Source of the DNA: Rossellomorea vietnamensis
Lineage (GTDB): Bacteria; Bacillota; Bacilli; Bacillales; Bacillaceae_B
Assembly (NCBI RefSeq): GCF_025398035.1
Contig: NZ_CP104558.1
Coordinates: 558,001 to 622,000 of the forward strand
Length of the DNA stretch: 64,000 nt
Direction of reading: 5' to 3'
In this document: positions 47,705 to 56,733 of the stretch, piece after piece
Numbering within the stretch: the first letter of the stretch is position 1
Layout: each line of letters begins with the position of its first letter
The notes under the pieces: generated by a model
Seen by the model: the letters and a program-made list of their open reading frames with translations, nothing else
What the model was told of the DNA's origin: nothing
The model's database searches: none
Position numbers and translations under genes: made by a program

Positions 47705-47864
47705 TAGATCCTCCTCTATAAATCCTTTCTGTTATTATAATAAATATAAGCTTGTTTTTTCAATATATTCTTCAAAAATTAATTATGTAACAAAAATGAA
47801 TAAATCAAAGTTAAGTCAACCTTGGAGGAGAAAATAATTTTCTTAGACCTTTAACCCTAGGTGA

Positions 47865-48050
47865 TTATCTTAAAGATAAATCAGGTGATAACTTTCCGAA
47901 TTCTAATGCTTCGAGGATGATTTCCTCAGAGAATCCTGTGTACTGAGAGAGCATTTGAATGGTAATCTTCTGAGAAGTACGGGAAGCCTGGTTTCTTGCC
48001 ATATAGGTTTGATACAAAACAATGGAGTATCTGTCATGTATATTGAGCAA
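47865..48050 (-). CDS. 61-residue protein, possible small regulator
   Basis: Reads 'DRYSIVLYQTYMARNQASRTS' and 'KITIQMLSQYTGFSEEIILEALEFG', where the second part looks like a helix-turn-helix. Start would be TTG at 48050 with AGGAG 12 bases upstream, which is wide. The amino-acid pattern looks coding, but the weak start and isolated position leave doubt. No family recognised. Confidence 0.42.
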   Translation of the reverse strand: MLNIHDRYSIVLYQTYMARNQASRTSQKITIQMLSQYTGFSEEIILEALEFGKLSPDLSLR

Positions 48051-48165
48051 CGATCGTCACAGCTCCTATTATTCTCTCCTCACAAGGTCGCGGGTAAAGG
48101 TTAACTACTATTTACCCAAAGATCCATTTTGAAAACGTGGCTGTGCAGTTACATTTTAGGCATGA

Positions 48166-48702
48166 TCATTTTCTAAACATGAATCCATACTGCTTATATT
48201 CGCCATTATCGGAAGAGAGCTTTAATATATTCCGGTCATCTGGTATTCCCTTAAAAAAAGCACCGATTGCCCCTGTTGTACATCTGTGTCCGGAGATCAG
48301 GATGTTTTTATCTTCCTTGGCATATAATGTTTCTAATTCCGCCATAAAGTGTTTTATCCTTTTCATGAACTCCAAAGGATCCTCCACCCCGCTATAGGAA
48401 GCTGAATCAGGCAATGGTCCATCCATCTTCACTTCCCTTTTTAAAAGTCCATCTGCTTCACCTAAATCATAAACATCCAGCCTGGAGTCTGTGATGCATG
48501 ACATCCCACTAGCAATTTCAGCCGTTTCCTGTGCTCTTTTCTGTGGAGATGAAAAGACGTAATTGAAGCTGATATGACTCAGTTGTTGTTTTACATTTTC
48601 GGCTTGTCTGACACCTTCTTCATTTAAAGGAAGTCCTCTTCTCCCTTGCAGTCTCCCTTCTTTATTCCAGTCCGTTTGACCGTGTCTTATTACGTAGATC
48701 AT
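48166..48702 (-). CDS. histidine phosphatase family protein
   Basis: A 178-residue phosphoglycerate-mutase-like phosphatase. It starts with 'MIYVIRHGQTDWNKEGRLQG', the RHG motif holding the phosphorylated His8, followed by 'LPLNEEGVRQAENV', 'VFSSPQKRAQETAEI' and the second His in 'ILISGHRCTTGAIGAFF'. Small-molecule phosphate esters are the usual substrates. The ATG at 48702 after GGAGGAGCCGC is the start; the longer frame upstream overlaps a small membrane gene. It follows that gene by 20 bases and is likely co-transcribed. Confidence 0.85.
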   Translation of the reverse strand: MIYVIRHGQTDWNKEGRLQGRRGLPLNEEGVRQAENVKQQLSHISFNYVFSSPQKRAQETAEIASGMSCITDSRLDVYDLGEADGLLKREVKMDGPLPDSASYSGVEDPLEFMKRIKHFMAELETLYAKEDKNILISGHRCTTGAIGAFFKGIPDDRNILKLSSDNGEYKQYGFMFRK

Positions 48703-48722
48703 GCGGCTCCTCCTTCCTTTTT

Positions 48723-48920
48723 TTATTTTCCATTCCTCCTCTTCTGAACTTCCATATGGATGACCAGATAGGTAATGCCCAAGAATCCTACTATGCCAAA
48801 TATGCCTGCGATGATTCCTTGAACCGAAGACGTGAGGATTGTAAATCCCATCCCGATACTCAATCCAGTAATAAGAAGAAGGAGCCAATGGGCATATCGA
48901 TTGATGAATTCAGTTATCAT
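48723..48920 (-). CDS. 65-residue two-helix membrane protein
   Basis: Two membrane helices (about 11-31 and 36-56) and a basic end 'VQKRRNGK'. ATG at 48920 has GGAGGGG upstream; an ATG four codons earlier lacks one. First gene of a two-gene unit with the histidine phosphatase. No family recognised. Confidence 0.58.
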   Translation of the reverse strand: MITEFINRYAHWLLLLITGLSIGMGFTILTSSVQGIIAGIFGIVGFLGITYLVIHMEVQKRRNGK

Positions 48921-49016
48921 GATCCCCTCCACAGCCTTTGTATACTCATTTTAGCATAATATTCCAAAAATTACCCATATAAAATAAGCCATCCTGGAGG
49001 ATGACTCATTTGGTTT

Positions 49017-50192
49017 CTATATATTTTCCAGAAATAATCTTACAACGTCTGCTCCACCAATGACCGTCCCCAGTGTGCTTCCTAAGTTGGCAAGTACGAC
49101 AATGAGCAGGACGCGGGTTACTTTATTTCTCCAGAATCCTTTTATGCTCAGGACATCTTCAGGGAGAGAGTCAAAGTCACCGACATTAGGTCTGCGGAAA
49201 TACGCTTGAACGAATCCTGCAAACCAACCCGCTGCAAGAAGCGGGTTCAAGGATGTGATAGGTGCTGCGACGAAGGCTGTCAATACGGCTAATGGATGAC
49301 CCATGCCGATGGCTACCCCCAAGGCAGAGAATCCCCCATTCCATAATATCCAACTGATCCCCTGCTGTATGCCTGCATCGGGGTTTGATATGAATGTGTA
49401 GGCAATGACGGCCAGAATCATGATAGGAATGGTCCACCCGATGATTTTAGGCCATTTTGATTTAGCAGGTCGTTCATTAAGTTTGTCAAGGTTATGCTCA
49501 TTATAAATTTCTTTCGTGATACCCGGGACATGTGCGGCACCAAGGACGGCTACGATTTTATCGCCAGGTGCTTCCTTGATTTTTTGGGCCAGATATTGAT
49601 CACGTTCATCAATCAAGGGTGTTTTCAGTTTGGGAAACACTTGGGTGAATTCATTCAACATCGAATCAAGCATATCCTGTGATTTAATTTTCTCGAGTTC
49701 TTCCTCCGTAATCGTATCAGTGCTGAAAATACTGTAGATGATTTGGGTCAATAGCTTGGCTTTCCCACTGAAACCCACGCTGTTCCATATCCGGGAAAAT
49801 GTCACCTGGATGTTGCGGTCAGCAAGGACAAGTTCTGCGTTAAGTTCTTTCGCGGATTCAATCCCCTGAATCATTTCCTGTCCCGGTTTGATGCCGAACT
49901 GTTTGGCCATTCTTCGCTGGAAGGATCCAATGGCAAGGTTCATAAGCAGTAAGGTGGCTTTCTTATCCTTGATTACTTGAAAGATGTCTGTGTCCCTCCA
50001 CTTATCTCCTTCGACGATGGATTGATACCTCGGTTCGTCCAGCTCAACACACACAGTATCCGGGCGTTCAGCTTCTATCACTTCTTTCACCTGCTCAGCA
50101 CTCTGACGTGACACATGAGCGGTTCCGATGAGAATAAATTCCTTCCCATCCATATGTATTCTCGTAATATTCTTTTCGTTTTCTGTCATCAT
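49017..50192 (-). CDS. TraB family protein (pheromone shutdown-like)
   Basis: A 391-residue TraB-type protein. The soluble N-terminal part has 'FILIGTAHVSRQSAEQV' with the GTAH motif, 'RPDTVCVELDEPRYQS' and 'KIVAVLGAAHVPGI', the family's three conserved blocks, probably a metal-dependent hydrolase site. The C-terminal 150 residues have three or four membrane helices. TraB of Enterococcus shuts down peptide pheromone; in other Bacillaceae the role is unknown. Two ATGs follow AAAGGAAGG; the first (50192) is used. Single gene. Confidence 0.82.
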   Translation of the reverse strand: MMTENEKNITRIHMDGKEFILIGTAHVSRQSAEQVKEVIEAERPDTVCVELDEPRYQSIVEGDKWRDTDIFQVIKDKKATLLLMNLAIGSFQRRMAKQFGIKPGQEMIQGIESAKELNAELVLADRNIQVTFSRIWNSVGFSGKAKLLTQIIYSIFSTDTITEEELEKIKSQDMLDSMLNEFTQVFPKLKTPLIDERDQYLAQKIKEAPGDKIVAVLGAAHVPGITKEIYNEHNLDKLNERPAKSKWPKIIGWTIPIMILAVIAYTFISNPDAGIQQGISWILWNGGFSALGVAIGMGHPLAVLTAFVAAPITSLNPLLAAGWFAGFVQAYFRRPNVGDFDSLPEDVLSIKGFWRNKVTRVLLIVVLANLGSTLGTVIGGADVVRLFLENI

Positions 50193-50339
50193 CGTGTACC
50201 TTCCTTTAATTCCGTTGACTTCCGAATAAATTGAATCTACCTCACTATGATAAACTAGTTTTGGCAAAATTTAAATAAATTCTGATCAGAATCGTGAAAG
50301 ATCTTGATTCTGATATAAGGCTAATATGTATTGGCAACG

Positions 50340-50366
50340 AAAAAAATCCCATCAAATAGATGGGAC
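50340..50366 (-). terminator. terminator of the vWA gene
   Basis: Perfect 7 bp stem TCCCATC / GATGGGA with a five-base loop; on the minus strand followed by seven Ts. Confidence 0.85.
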
Positions 50367-50379
50367 CCCAACATCATGA

Positions 50380-50967
50380 TTACCATTTATGTCTCTTTTC
50401 AAACACAGCTTCACTCACCACGTCGTACATCTCTTCAACCCCTTTAGAAGAAGCTTCAAATTGATACGCATTTCCGATATCGATGCCGATGTTCAATGCT
50501 TCTTGAGAAGCATTGATATTCGCTCCCAGAAAGATGAACTCCCAATTGTACCGCTTCTGCTGCTGGTTGATAAGTTCCTTCACCTGACTAGCAGAGAACT
50601 CCACGCTGGCGTTTTCCATACCATCGGTTGTGATGACAAAGATGACTTTCCCCGGTCTTTCCACTTCATCCATATGAGACAGGCGATGACCCGCTTGGAT
50701 GATCGTTTTACCTATAGCATCCAATAAAGCCGTGCATCCCCTTACGAAATACTCTTCCCCTGTAAGCCGTACCTTACAAGCGTCCATTCCACTCCATAAC
50801 TGCTCGACCTTATCATCAAAGAGAACGGTCGTGACAAGTGTTTTCCCTGTTAACTGACGTTGCTTCTCGATAAAAGAGTTGTAACCTCCAATCGTCTCTT
50901 GTTCAAGTCCCCTCATCGATCCGCTTCTATCCAATAAAAAAATGATTTCAGTGTATTCCCGATTCAT
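50380..50967 (-). CDS. von Willebrand factor A domain protein (TerY-like)
   Basis: A 195-residue single vWA domain. It begins with 'EIIFLLDRSGSMRGLEQETIGGYN', a full MIDAS DxSGS metal site, has the Thr in 'VRGCTALLDAIG' and the Asp in 'VIFVITTDGMENAS'. The same layout is found in TerY-type proteins of tellurium-resistance and stress clusters. No ter genes are near. It likely binds a partner through a metal-dependent contact. Start ATG at 50967. Its divergent neighbour at 51061 is separated by only 93 bases. Confidence 0.85.
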   Translation of the reverse strand: MNREYTEIIFLLDRSGSMRGLEQETIGGYNSFIEKQRQLTGKTLVTTVLFDDKVEQLWSGMDACKVRLTGEEYFVRGCTALLDAIGKTIIQAGHRLSHMDEVERPGKVIFVITTDGMENASVEFSASQVKELINQQQKRYNWEFIFLGANINASQEALNIGIDIGNAYQFEASSKGVEEMYDVVSEAVFEKRHKW

Positions 50968-51060
50968 TTTTTCTCATCCTCTCCATATTGTTCTGATATA
51001 ATCATAACCACATAGAGTAAGAGACGGGTCGCTTTGAAAGCGACATATGGAGGCGATGGT

Positions 51061-51540
51061 ATGCTTAGCGAACAGATTCTGAAGGAGCTTCTTGATTTTG
51101 TGGACTCAGGGAGAGACCTCAGGATATATGATATACATAAAGAAGAGTTCATTTTAAGTGATGCGGTGTACGCCAGTGAGCTGGAAGAGTTTATTGAGAT
51201 GAATCATTCAGCGTCTTTTTCAGAAAGGCTATTTCAGCATATCGATGAACGGGGTGTAACAGATGCTTCCGTTTACAAAAAAGCCGGAGTAGACCGGAAG
51301 CTTTTTTCCAAAATAAGATCGATTCCTGATTATAAGCCCAGTAAGCGGACAGTCGTAGCCTTGTGTCTTTCTATGAAATTGTCTGAGAAAGATACCGTAG
51401 AGATGTTGAATGCCGCCGGTTTCTCCCTGTCCAACAATGACCGATTCGATCTCGTCATTCAGTTTTGTTTAGAGAAGGAAATTCACGACGTGGATGAAGT
51501 CAACCAGGCACTGTATTCCCTCGGGTTAAAACCATTATGA
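51061..51540 (+). CDS. helical protein with C-terminal HTH-like domain, partner of vWA gene
   Basis: A 159-residue acidic helical protein. The C-terminal part, 'LFSKIRSIPDYKPSKRTVVALCLSMKLSEKDTVEMLNAAGFSLS' in pieces and 'EIHDVDEVNQALYSLGLKPL', is a module I recall at the ends of other Firmicute proteins, and it has helix-turn-helix character. The ATG at 51061 has GGAGGCGATGGT; the frame starting at 51034 lacks a site. Divergent from the vWA gene, suggesting a functional pair. Function unknown. Confidence 0.65.
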   Translation: MLSEQILKELLDFVDSGRDLRIYDIHKEEFILSDAVYASELEEFIEMNHSASFSERLFQHIDERGVTDASVYKKAGVDRKLFSKIRSIPDYKPSKRTVVALCLSMKLSEKDTVEMLNAAGFSLSNNDRFDLVIQFCLEKEIHDVDEVNQALYSLGLKPL

Positions 51541-51544
51541 AAAA

Positions 51545-51575
51545 AGGTAGAGTGCCAGTTTCAGCACTCTACTCC
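51545..51575 (-). terminator. terminator of the DUF4145 gene
   Basis: Stem AGTAGAGTGC / GCACTCTACC region with an eight-base loop (51547-51573), followed on the minus strand by six Ts. It may also end the convergent HTH-like gene. Confidence 0.8.
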
Positions 51576-51577
51576 CC

Positions 51578-52267
51578 CTAATACTTCTTTTCAATTCTCT
51601 CCTGTAAAGATTCAATTTTCTCCGGAAGCACATAAAGGTATTCTATCAAACCTTCCAATAACTCTATGAGCAGGCCGGCAGTTTCATCGTCTATTTCACG
51701 TTCCAATTCCAACATTTCATAAAATGCTGATTTGGGATGAACAAGATGGCTGAGGGCCTGGATCGGTTTTGACAGATCTACATTCTTCGGCAGTTGATCG
51801 AATTGTTCCGACAGTGATTGACCTGATGATTGATCACCATTGAAATTCTTCAGGACACTCTCTAACACGCGCTTTGACATTACGGCCGTAGCGGAGTTAT
51901 CTTTGGACTGGCTGACATTCAATGCAGAACGGAACGAACGGACAAGGTCCTGGGGGATCCGTTTATTCCCCTGGATCTGATCCAAAGGGCCGTTTGTAGC
52001 CAGGGGATCATAAATATAAAGGCCCGCTTCCTCCTTTTGATGAATCGAATCATCATTCAACATGATAACGAAAACAGCCGGTTTCTTACACTCCGAACAA
52101 TTTGCCTCTGCGAACAACCCCGTTTTATTTACTTGATAGAAGTTGGCTTTCAGCACAAATTCACTGGTCTTAGAGCAACTTGGACATTGACTTTTGACTT
52201 TCTTAGGAACTTTTTGATACCCGTATTGAATGTGAGACAATATAGATCCCGGTAAAATTTCTCTCAT
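51578..52267 (-). CDS. DUF4145 protein with zinc-ribbon start
   Basis: A 229-residue protein. Residues 25-70 carry two Cys pairs ('SQCPSCSKTSEF' and 'ANCSECKKPAVF') that form a zinc ribbon. The rest is helical with 'NNSATAVMSKRVLESVLKNF'-like and 'LSHLVHPKSAFYEML', matching DUF4145, a helical domain often found beside restriction or defence proteins. No defence genes are seen around it here. ATG at 52267 with GGAGGTTCAC. Confidence 0.7.
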   Translation of the reverse strand: MREILPGSILSHIQYGYQKVPKKVKSQCPSCSKTSEFVLKANFYQVNKTGLFAEANCSECKKPAVFVIMLNDDSIHQKEEAGLYIYDPLATNGPLDQIQGNKRIPQDLVRSFRSALNVSQSKDNSATAVMSKRVLESVLKNFNGDQSSGQSLSEQFDQLPKNVDLSKPIQALSHLVHPKSAFYEMLELEREIDDETAGLLIELLEGLIEYLYVLPEKIESLQERIEKKY

Positions 52268-52463
52268 GTGAACCTCCTAGAAAATGCACCTCGAAAAATG
52301 AATTTTAATTATTATGAAAATTTATGTTAAATAAAAAAAGCGCTTTCCTTATATCAAAATTATACCTTTGCTAGAAAGTATTACAAGGTTAAATAATGGG
52401 AAAACAAGATTTGTGATAATGGGACTAAAGATAAATAAATGGTATTGAGATCTTCTATAACCG

Positions 52464-53540
52464 TCACTGTCCGGTCAAATTGTGTATACCTTTTTCCACT
52501 TCCATTACCAGGGAATCCATCAATTCATGTACATTAACGTCCTTACTTAGCCGCGGACTTTGGCCAGACCATAATGACATAAATTCAGGGTTACGTTGAT
52601 TGCCGGCTTCCCTTCTCAATTCTTTCGTCAAGGCGTTTTGCACAGGGTAAGGAAGGATTTGATTCTCATACTCTTTCATCATGTGTATGAATGAGTTTGT
52701 TATGCCCCTTGCCGGTTTACCGCTGAATGCAGATGTGAGGGTTGTACTTGTTTCTTCAGCTTGTAAAATAGCTTTTTTGTGTATCTCTTTTGCCCCGCTT
52801 TCTTTATTGGTAAGAAAAGCCGTACCCATCTGAACTCCTTTTGCACCCAAAGCCAGTGCAGCTACCACGCCTCTTCCATCCATTACTCCCCCTGCAGCTA
52901 TGACCGGTACTTCCACAGCATCCACTACTTGTGGAAGTAGAGAGAACGTCCCAATCATCGATTCATCATATGTACCAAGAAATGTACCTCTGTGACCACC
53001 CGCCTCACTTCCCTGCGCGACAATCAAATCCACTCCACATTCTTGATTGATCAACGCTTCTTCCACCGTCGTTGCAGTTCCAATCACTTGAATACCTTCC
53101 TTTTTCAATTCTTTCATTATTTCCTTTGGGGGAATTCCAAATGTAAAGCTGCAGACAGGAACCTTTTCCTTTAAGACTGTTTCCATCTGTCTTTCAATAT
53201 CAATTTGTTTTAAAATGAATGGACCATCATTGAATAGATTCAACTCTTTCTTAAATGGTTTCAGTAATTTTTGCATTTGGTTTAACTGTTCTTCACTATA
53301 TTCCGGTTCCTCGGGTATGAAAAAATTCACACCAAACGGAAGATTCGTTTGTTTTTTTACGTGTTTGATACATTCATTGAGGTCCGTGACAGACATATAC
53401 CCAGCTCCAATTGTCCCCAGTCCCCCGGAATTTGATACAGAAGCAACCAGTTCAGGGGTAGTGATCCCTCCGGCCATCCCTGCTTGGATGATAGGATATT
53501 TTGTACCCAGATTCTTCGTTACATCGTTTTGATACCACAT
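52464..53540 (-). CDS. nitronate monooxygenase (NMO / 2-nitropropane dioxygenase family)
   Basis: A 358-residue FMN-dependent TIM-barrel enzyme that detoxifies alkyl nitronates such as propionate-3-nitronate. Typical stretches: 'YPIIQAGMAGGITTPELVASVSNSGGLGTIGAGYM', 'PFGVNFFIP', 'VQGSEAGGHRG'-type 'IVAQGSEAGGHRGTFL' with the catalytic-region His, 'VPVIAAGGVMDGRGVVAALALGAKGVQMGTAFL'. Some members are FabK-like enoyl reductases; the AGGH motif favours NMO. ATG at 53540 with AGGAGGG. Single gene. Confidence 0.85.
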   Translation of the reverse strand: MWYQNDVTKNLGTKYPIIQAGMAGGITTPELVASVSNSGGLGTIGAGYMSVTDLNECIKHVKKQTNLPFGVNFFIPEEPEYSEEQLNQMQKLLKPFKKELNLFNDGPFILKQIDIERQMETVLKEKVPVCSFTFGIPPKEIMKELKKEGIQVIGTATTVEEALINQECGVDLIVAQGSEAGGHRGTFLGTYDESMIGTFSLLPQVVDAVEVPVIAAGGVMDGRGVVAALALGAKGVQMGTAFLTNKESGAKEIHKKAILQAEETSTTLTSAFSGKPARGITNSFIHMMKEYENQILPYPVQNALTKELRREAGNQRNPEFMSLWSGQSPRLSKDVNVHELMDSLVMEVEKGIHNLTGQ

Positions 53541-53616
53541 ATTCTCCCTCCTGCTTCTATGATATTCTATATTGAATTATGTCAAAGTAAAGCATGTTGT
53601 ACAACTCATTCAAGTC

Positions 53617-53657
53617 AAAAAAGAGTTCAAAGCAGCAAATGCCTTGAACGCTTTTTT
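53617..53657 (-). terminator. terminator of the kinase-like gene
   Basis: Stem AAAAAAG-GTTCAA-GCA / TGC-TTGAAC-CTTTTTT with small mismatches; T-run on both strands. Confidence 0.8.
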
Positions 53658-53662
53658 GGGGC

Positions 53663-54337
53663 TTATTTAAAGGAAGTGAAATTTGATACTCTCTTCATGA
53701 ACTCCTCATATGAACTAAAATGCTTATTCCATGAGTTATACCATTTTCTAATGGTCTCCAACAGCCAAAATGGCAAGGCCCGACCTTCTATAAGATGGTA
53801 ATGATCGTCGTATGCTTTCTTTAGATGCTCCCACCTGAAATCATTTCCAGGTTGGATATATTCCGATACATCAATGATTTTCGCTCTGCCATTTTGCAAT
53901 AAAATGTTTTTCAGGTGAATATCACGCGGATTCATTCCTTGATCTCGAACATATTGTCTTGCATGTTCAACGTCTTCAACCACTTGTTCAGGAATGTTGA
54001 TCCCCTGTAGCAAACAATCGAAAAGAGTTGGTCCCTCTTCAAAACTTAACACCAGTAAAGTATCATAAGCCGCGTAGCAGGTGGAGAAATAAGGGGAGTC
54101 TCCGATGGTGTGATAGACTTTTTCTTCACTTTTTATTTTAGATCTTTTATCTTCAGCATACAATTTGAAAGCAAAGTCGGGTGCATAAATGGATTGAAAG
54201 ACTGCCGCGTCTGTTCCGACGCCAATGCAACGTAATGTTTCATCACCACCATGGATGGTGACAGGTTCGTTATTAGCATTTGATGACACGGACATCTGAG
54301 ATAAAGAAGGTAGTGCGACTTCCCATTTCTTCTCCAT
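53663..54337 (-). CDS. protein kinase-like protein (YrzF-like)
   Basis: A 224-residue kinase-fold protein. 'IGVGTDAAVFQ' stands for the glycine-rich loop, 'FAFKLYAED' holds the ATP-binding Lys, 'MNPRDIHLKNILL' is the catalytic loop in HRD-like form (RDIHxxN), and 'KIIDVSEY' takes the place of the DFG motif with Asp kept. The C-lobe is short. B. subtilis YrzF and related small Ser/Thr kinases look similar. ATG at 54337 with AGGGAG; the longer upstream frame has no site. Active kinase or small-molecule kinase are both possible. Confidence 0.72.
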   Translation of the reverse strand: MEKKWEVALPSLSQMSVSSNANNEPVTIHGGDETLRCIGVGTDAAVFQSIYAPDFAFKLYAEDKRSKIKSEEKVYHTIGDSPYFSTCYAAYDTLLVLSFEEGPTLFDCLLQGINIPEQVVEDVEHARQYVRDQGMNPRDIHLKNILLQNGRAKIIDVSEYIQPGNDFRWEHLKKAYDDHYHLIEGRALPFWLLETIRKWYNSWNKHFSSYEEFMKRVSNFTSFK

Positions 54338-54513
54338 AGGCTCTCCCTTCGTACGATTTAATTCTTCTAAAGATATGAACGGAATTCGTACCTTATTCAG
54401 GATAATATAGCATCTGCCCATTTCTATTATCAACTCTAAGCCTTCTCATCTTTCTAGTAATTTTATACAATCCCTGAATGAACCCTTCCATAGTCTATTT
54501 TACTTTGTATATC

Positions 54514-55785
54514 CTAACCTGCTTTAACAGCTTCATGGTTCTGCTTCAGATCAGCGACTTCTTTTCGCCTATCCAACTCTGGAGAAATGATTTTTAATAG
54601 TACCGTACCAGTAAGTCCAATGGTGAGAATAATCCCGGCCATGATGATCGATGGAAGAATCGCTCCGAGTGTTACGGTGATGGATGCAATCAACATGGAC
54701 AGGTTAAATTTCAACCCACTAAATGCCATATAGGAGCTTCGGGCATCGTCAGGGGGAATGGATGCCATGTACGATTGCTCTACCGGCACGCGGAAGACTT
54801 CTCCGATAGTGAGTACCCCCATCATCAAAAATAAAATGAATACGTTATTTGAATAAGCAAGTGCCGCATACCCTATTGAAAAGAAGAAACAACTCCATAC
54901 TAAAACGGTCTTGTCTTTTAATGAATGCGGAGTCCTTGTGACAAAAAGCATGAGGAGGACGACCAGAATCGTATTTTCACTTCGTAAGATCCCCATGGTT
55001 TGTACGCCGTCTATGTCCCAGAATAGGAAGGGTTGCGAGGGCATTTCTTCACTTAGTCGAATGCCGATGTAATTCGTAAGCTGGAACTCCATGGACAGAA
55101 TAAGCACACCTGCAATGGTAAACAGAACAAACAGCTTGTCATGCATGACTTTTCCGTAGTTTGAAATAAGTTGTTTAACATGCTGAGAGGGTGTCATCTT
55201 GGATTCAGATACCGTATAGCTCTCATCAATGAAGAATGCCACCAAGGTTGCGGTAATGGCGGATGCAACACTTAATGCAAGAAAGAGCTCGAAAAGGTAA
55301 TCCTTGAATAAGAAAGCCCCTATGATTCCTCCGATCGCGATGGAGAGATTGTTCGCCCAGTAGGTGATCGAATACATGAGCTTCCGTTGTGATGGTGTGC
55401 TGACGTCGATCATCATAGCCTGATTGGCAGGTCCTGCAAGGCCCCAGCATATGCTGTTGACCGTCATCATGGCAAAGGTGACAGCGGCTGATTCAAACCA
55501 GGGCGAGTTACAAACCATCATGGTGAGAAAAGCCAGAAACCTGAGCGATTCAGCGAATAACATTATTTTTTTGCGGCCAAATTGATCGGCGAAATATCCT
55601 CCAAGAAAATTGATTCCTATTCCTACAAACACATTGATCAAAAGTAATAATCCTGCTACCTTTGTTCCAAAATGAACGGCCAGGTAAATCGACATAAACG
55701 GAAAGATCATGCTCCCAATAAAGCGGCTCATAAATGTTTCAATGATGCGTATTTTAATATTTTTATGAAAATCTCTAAATCTCAT
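54514..55785 (-). CDS. MFS transporter
   Basis: A 423-residue membrane transporter with about 12 helices. The family motif A is in 'GGYFADQFGRKKIMLFAESL' between helices 2 and 3, and a long cytoplasmic loop (about 190-215) divides the halves. The start 'FHKNIKIRIIETFMSRFIGSMIFPFMSIYLAVHFG' is common in Bacillus drug-efflux MFS proteins such as the YttB/YfmO group. Substrate unknown. ATG at 55785 with GAAGGAA. A small Xre regulator lies 37 bases upstream in the same direction and may control it. Confidence 0.82.
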   Translation of the reverse strand: MRFRDFHKNIKIRIIETFMSRFIGSMIFPFMSIYLAVHFGTKVAGLLLLINVFVGIGINFLGGYFADQFGRKKIMLFAESLRFLAFLTMMVCNSPWFESAAVTFAMMTVNSICWGLAGPANQAMMIDVSTPSQRKLMYSITYWANNLSIAIGGIIGAFLFKDYLFELFLALSVASAITATLVAFFIDESYTVSESKMTPSQHVKQLISNYGKVMHDKLFVLFTIAGVLILSMEFQLTNYIGIRLSEEMPSQPFLFWDIDGVQTMGILRSENTILVVLLMLFVTRTPHSLKDKTVLVWSCFFFSIGYAALAYSNNVFILFLMMGVLTIGEVFRVPVEQSYMASIPPDDARSSYMAFSGLKFNLSMLIASITVTLGAILPSIIMAGIILTIGLTGTVLLKIISPELDRRKEVADLKQNHEAVKAG

Positions 55786-55822
55786 ATTTATTCCTTCTCT
55801 CTATAATTGGACAGTCGTTCTT

Positions 55823-56098
55823 TCATTCGTCTAGAAGCTTTGTCAGTTGGGAAATATTAACTCCCAATGCTTCTACTATTTCTCGACAAGTAACATCACT
55901 TACCTTTTCCTTGCCTCCTTCAAGTCTTTTAATGGTTTGTGTAGATACATTTGCTTTTTGAGCCAGCTCTTCTTGAGTCAGTTGAGATTTCACACGAAGT
56001 AAGGATACAATCTCACCCATATTTCGTTCGTCAAAAGGCGAATTCTCTTTGGAGAAACAGGAGTTAATGGAGTTACAAAATTTCTTCATGTCATTCAT
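55823..56098 (-). CDS. Xre family HTH regulator
   Basis: A 91-residue protein with an N-terminal extension of 26 residues and an Xre-type HTH: 'IVSLLRVKSQLTQEELAQKANVSTQTIKRLEGGKEKVSDVT'. No sensor domain. ATG at 56098 with GGAGGTAGC. It precedes the MFS gene on the same strand, and the two probably form one unit. Confidence 0.78.
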   Translation of the reverse strand: MNDMKKFCNSINSCFSKENSPFDERNMGEIVSLLRVKSQLTQEELAQKANVSTQTIKRLEGGKEKVSDVTCREIVEALGVNISQLTKLLDE

Positions 56099-56297
56099 AG
56101 GTAGCTACCTCCAACATTTGGTAAAATCGCATTTACTAAATATAAAGAAATTTCTACATATTATCAAGGGGATTATTTCATTTCTATTTATACTATATTG
56201 ATATGGCATGGTCATATCATGGTCATTTTAGATGAAAGGATATAAGACTTTAGGATGAAGTTCATGATGGACACATGCTTTATTAAAAAATGCACAT

Positions 56298-56330
56298 AAA
56301 AAAAAAGCACCATGTAGATGCTTTTTACTG
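56298..56330. terminator. bidirectional terminator of the two-helix protein gene
   Basis: Stem AAAAAGCA / TGCTTTTT with a nine-base loop and A/T runs on both sides, at 56304-56329. Confidence 0.75.
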
Positions 56331-56343
56331 ATAGTATAGATCG

Positions 56344-56571
56344 TTATAATGCGAGGAATAAATCCCATCTAAGTGAATAATAAACGGTGCCGATGCCTAC
56401 GAACACGACGATCAGGCCTATGATATTTTCTATGAACTTTTCTGGTAACTTAATGAATTTAAGTACCGTATATATAAGTGTGGTAAGCGATATGGTTACT
56501 AATGAAACAATTGCTATATTAATGGCAACTGTTTTTACTGGTTCTGTAAATAATTTACTGAATTCTAACAA
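56344..56571 (-). CDS. 75-residue two-helix membrane protein
   Basis: Two hydrophobic helices ('INIAIVSLVTISLTTLIYTVL' region in part and 'IIGLIVVFVGIGTVYYSL'), with a short amphipathic start. TTG start at 56571 after AGGAGGG, six bases apart. Own terminator. No family recognised. Confidence 0.55.
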   Translation of the reverse strand: MLEFSKLFTEPVKTVAINIAIVSLVTISLTTLIYTVLKFIKLPEKFIENIIGLIVVFVGIGTVYYSLRWDLFLAL

Positions 56572-56733
56572 TTTAGACCCTCCTGATTTGATTCAATTCC
56601 AGTGCGCTACTCTGAATATGTAGTATCAAGAAGACTATTATACTAGAAATTTCATGAATTTAATAGTGGTAGCTTTGCCTAAAAAAGTATGTTAGATGGT
56701 GGATCCCCCCCTCAAAATTGCCTAATAAGAAAA

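Noticed and set aside
48092-48117. GGGTAAA / TTTACCC hairpin as a terminator
   Set aside because: Stem of seven pairs with a 12-base loop and no T-run on either strand.
53379-53392. TGAGGTCCGTGAC in the NMO gene as a lone repeat arm
   Set aside because: Match breaks after ten bases and no partner arm exists.
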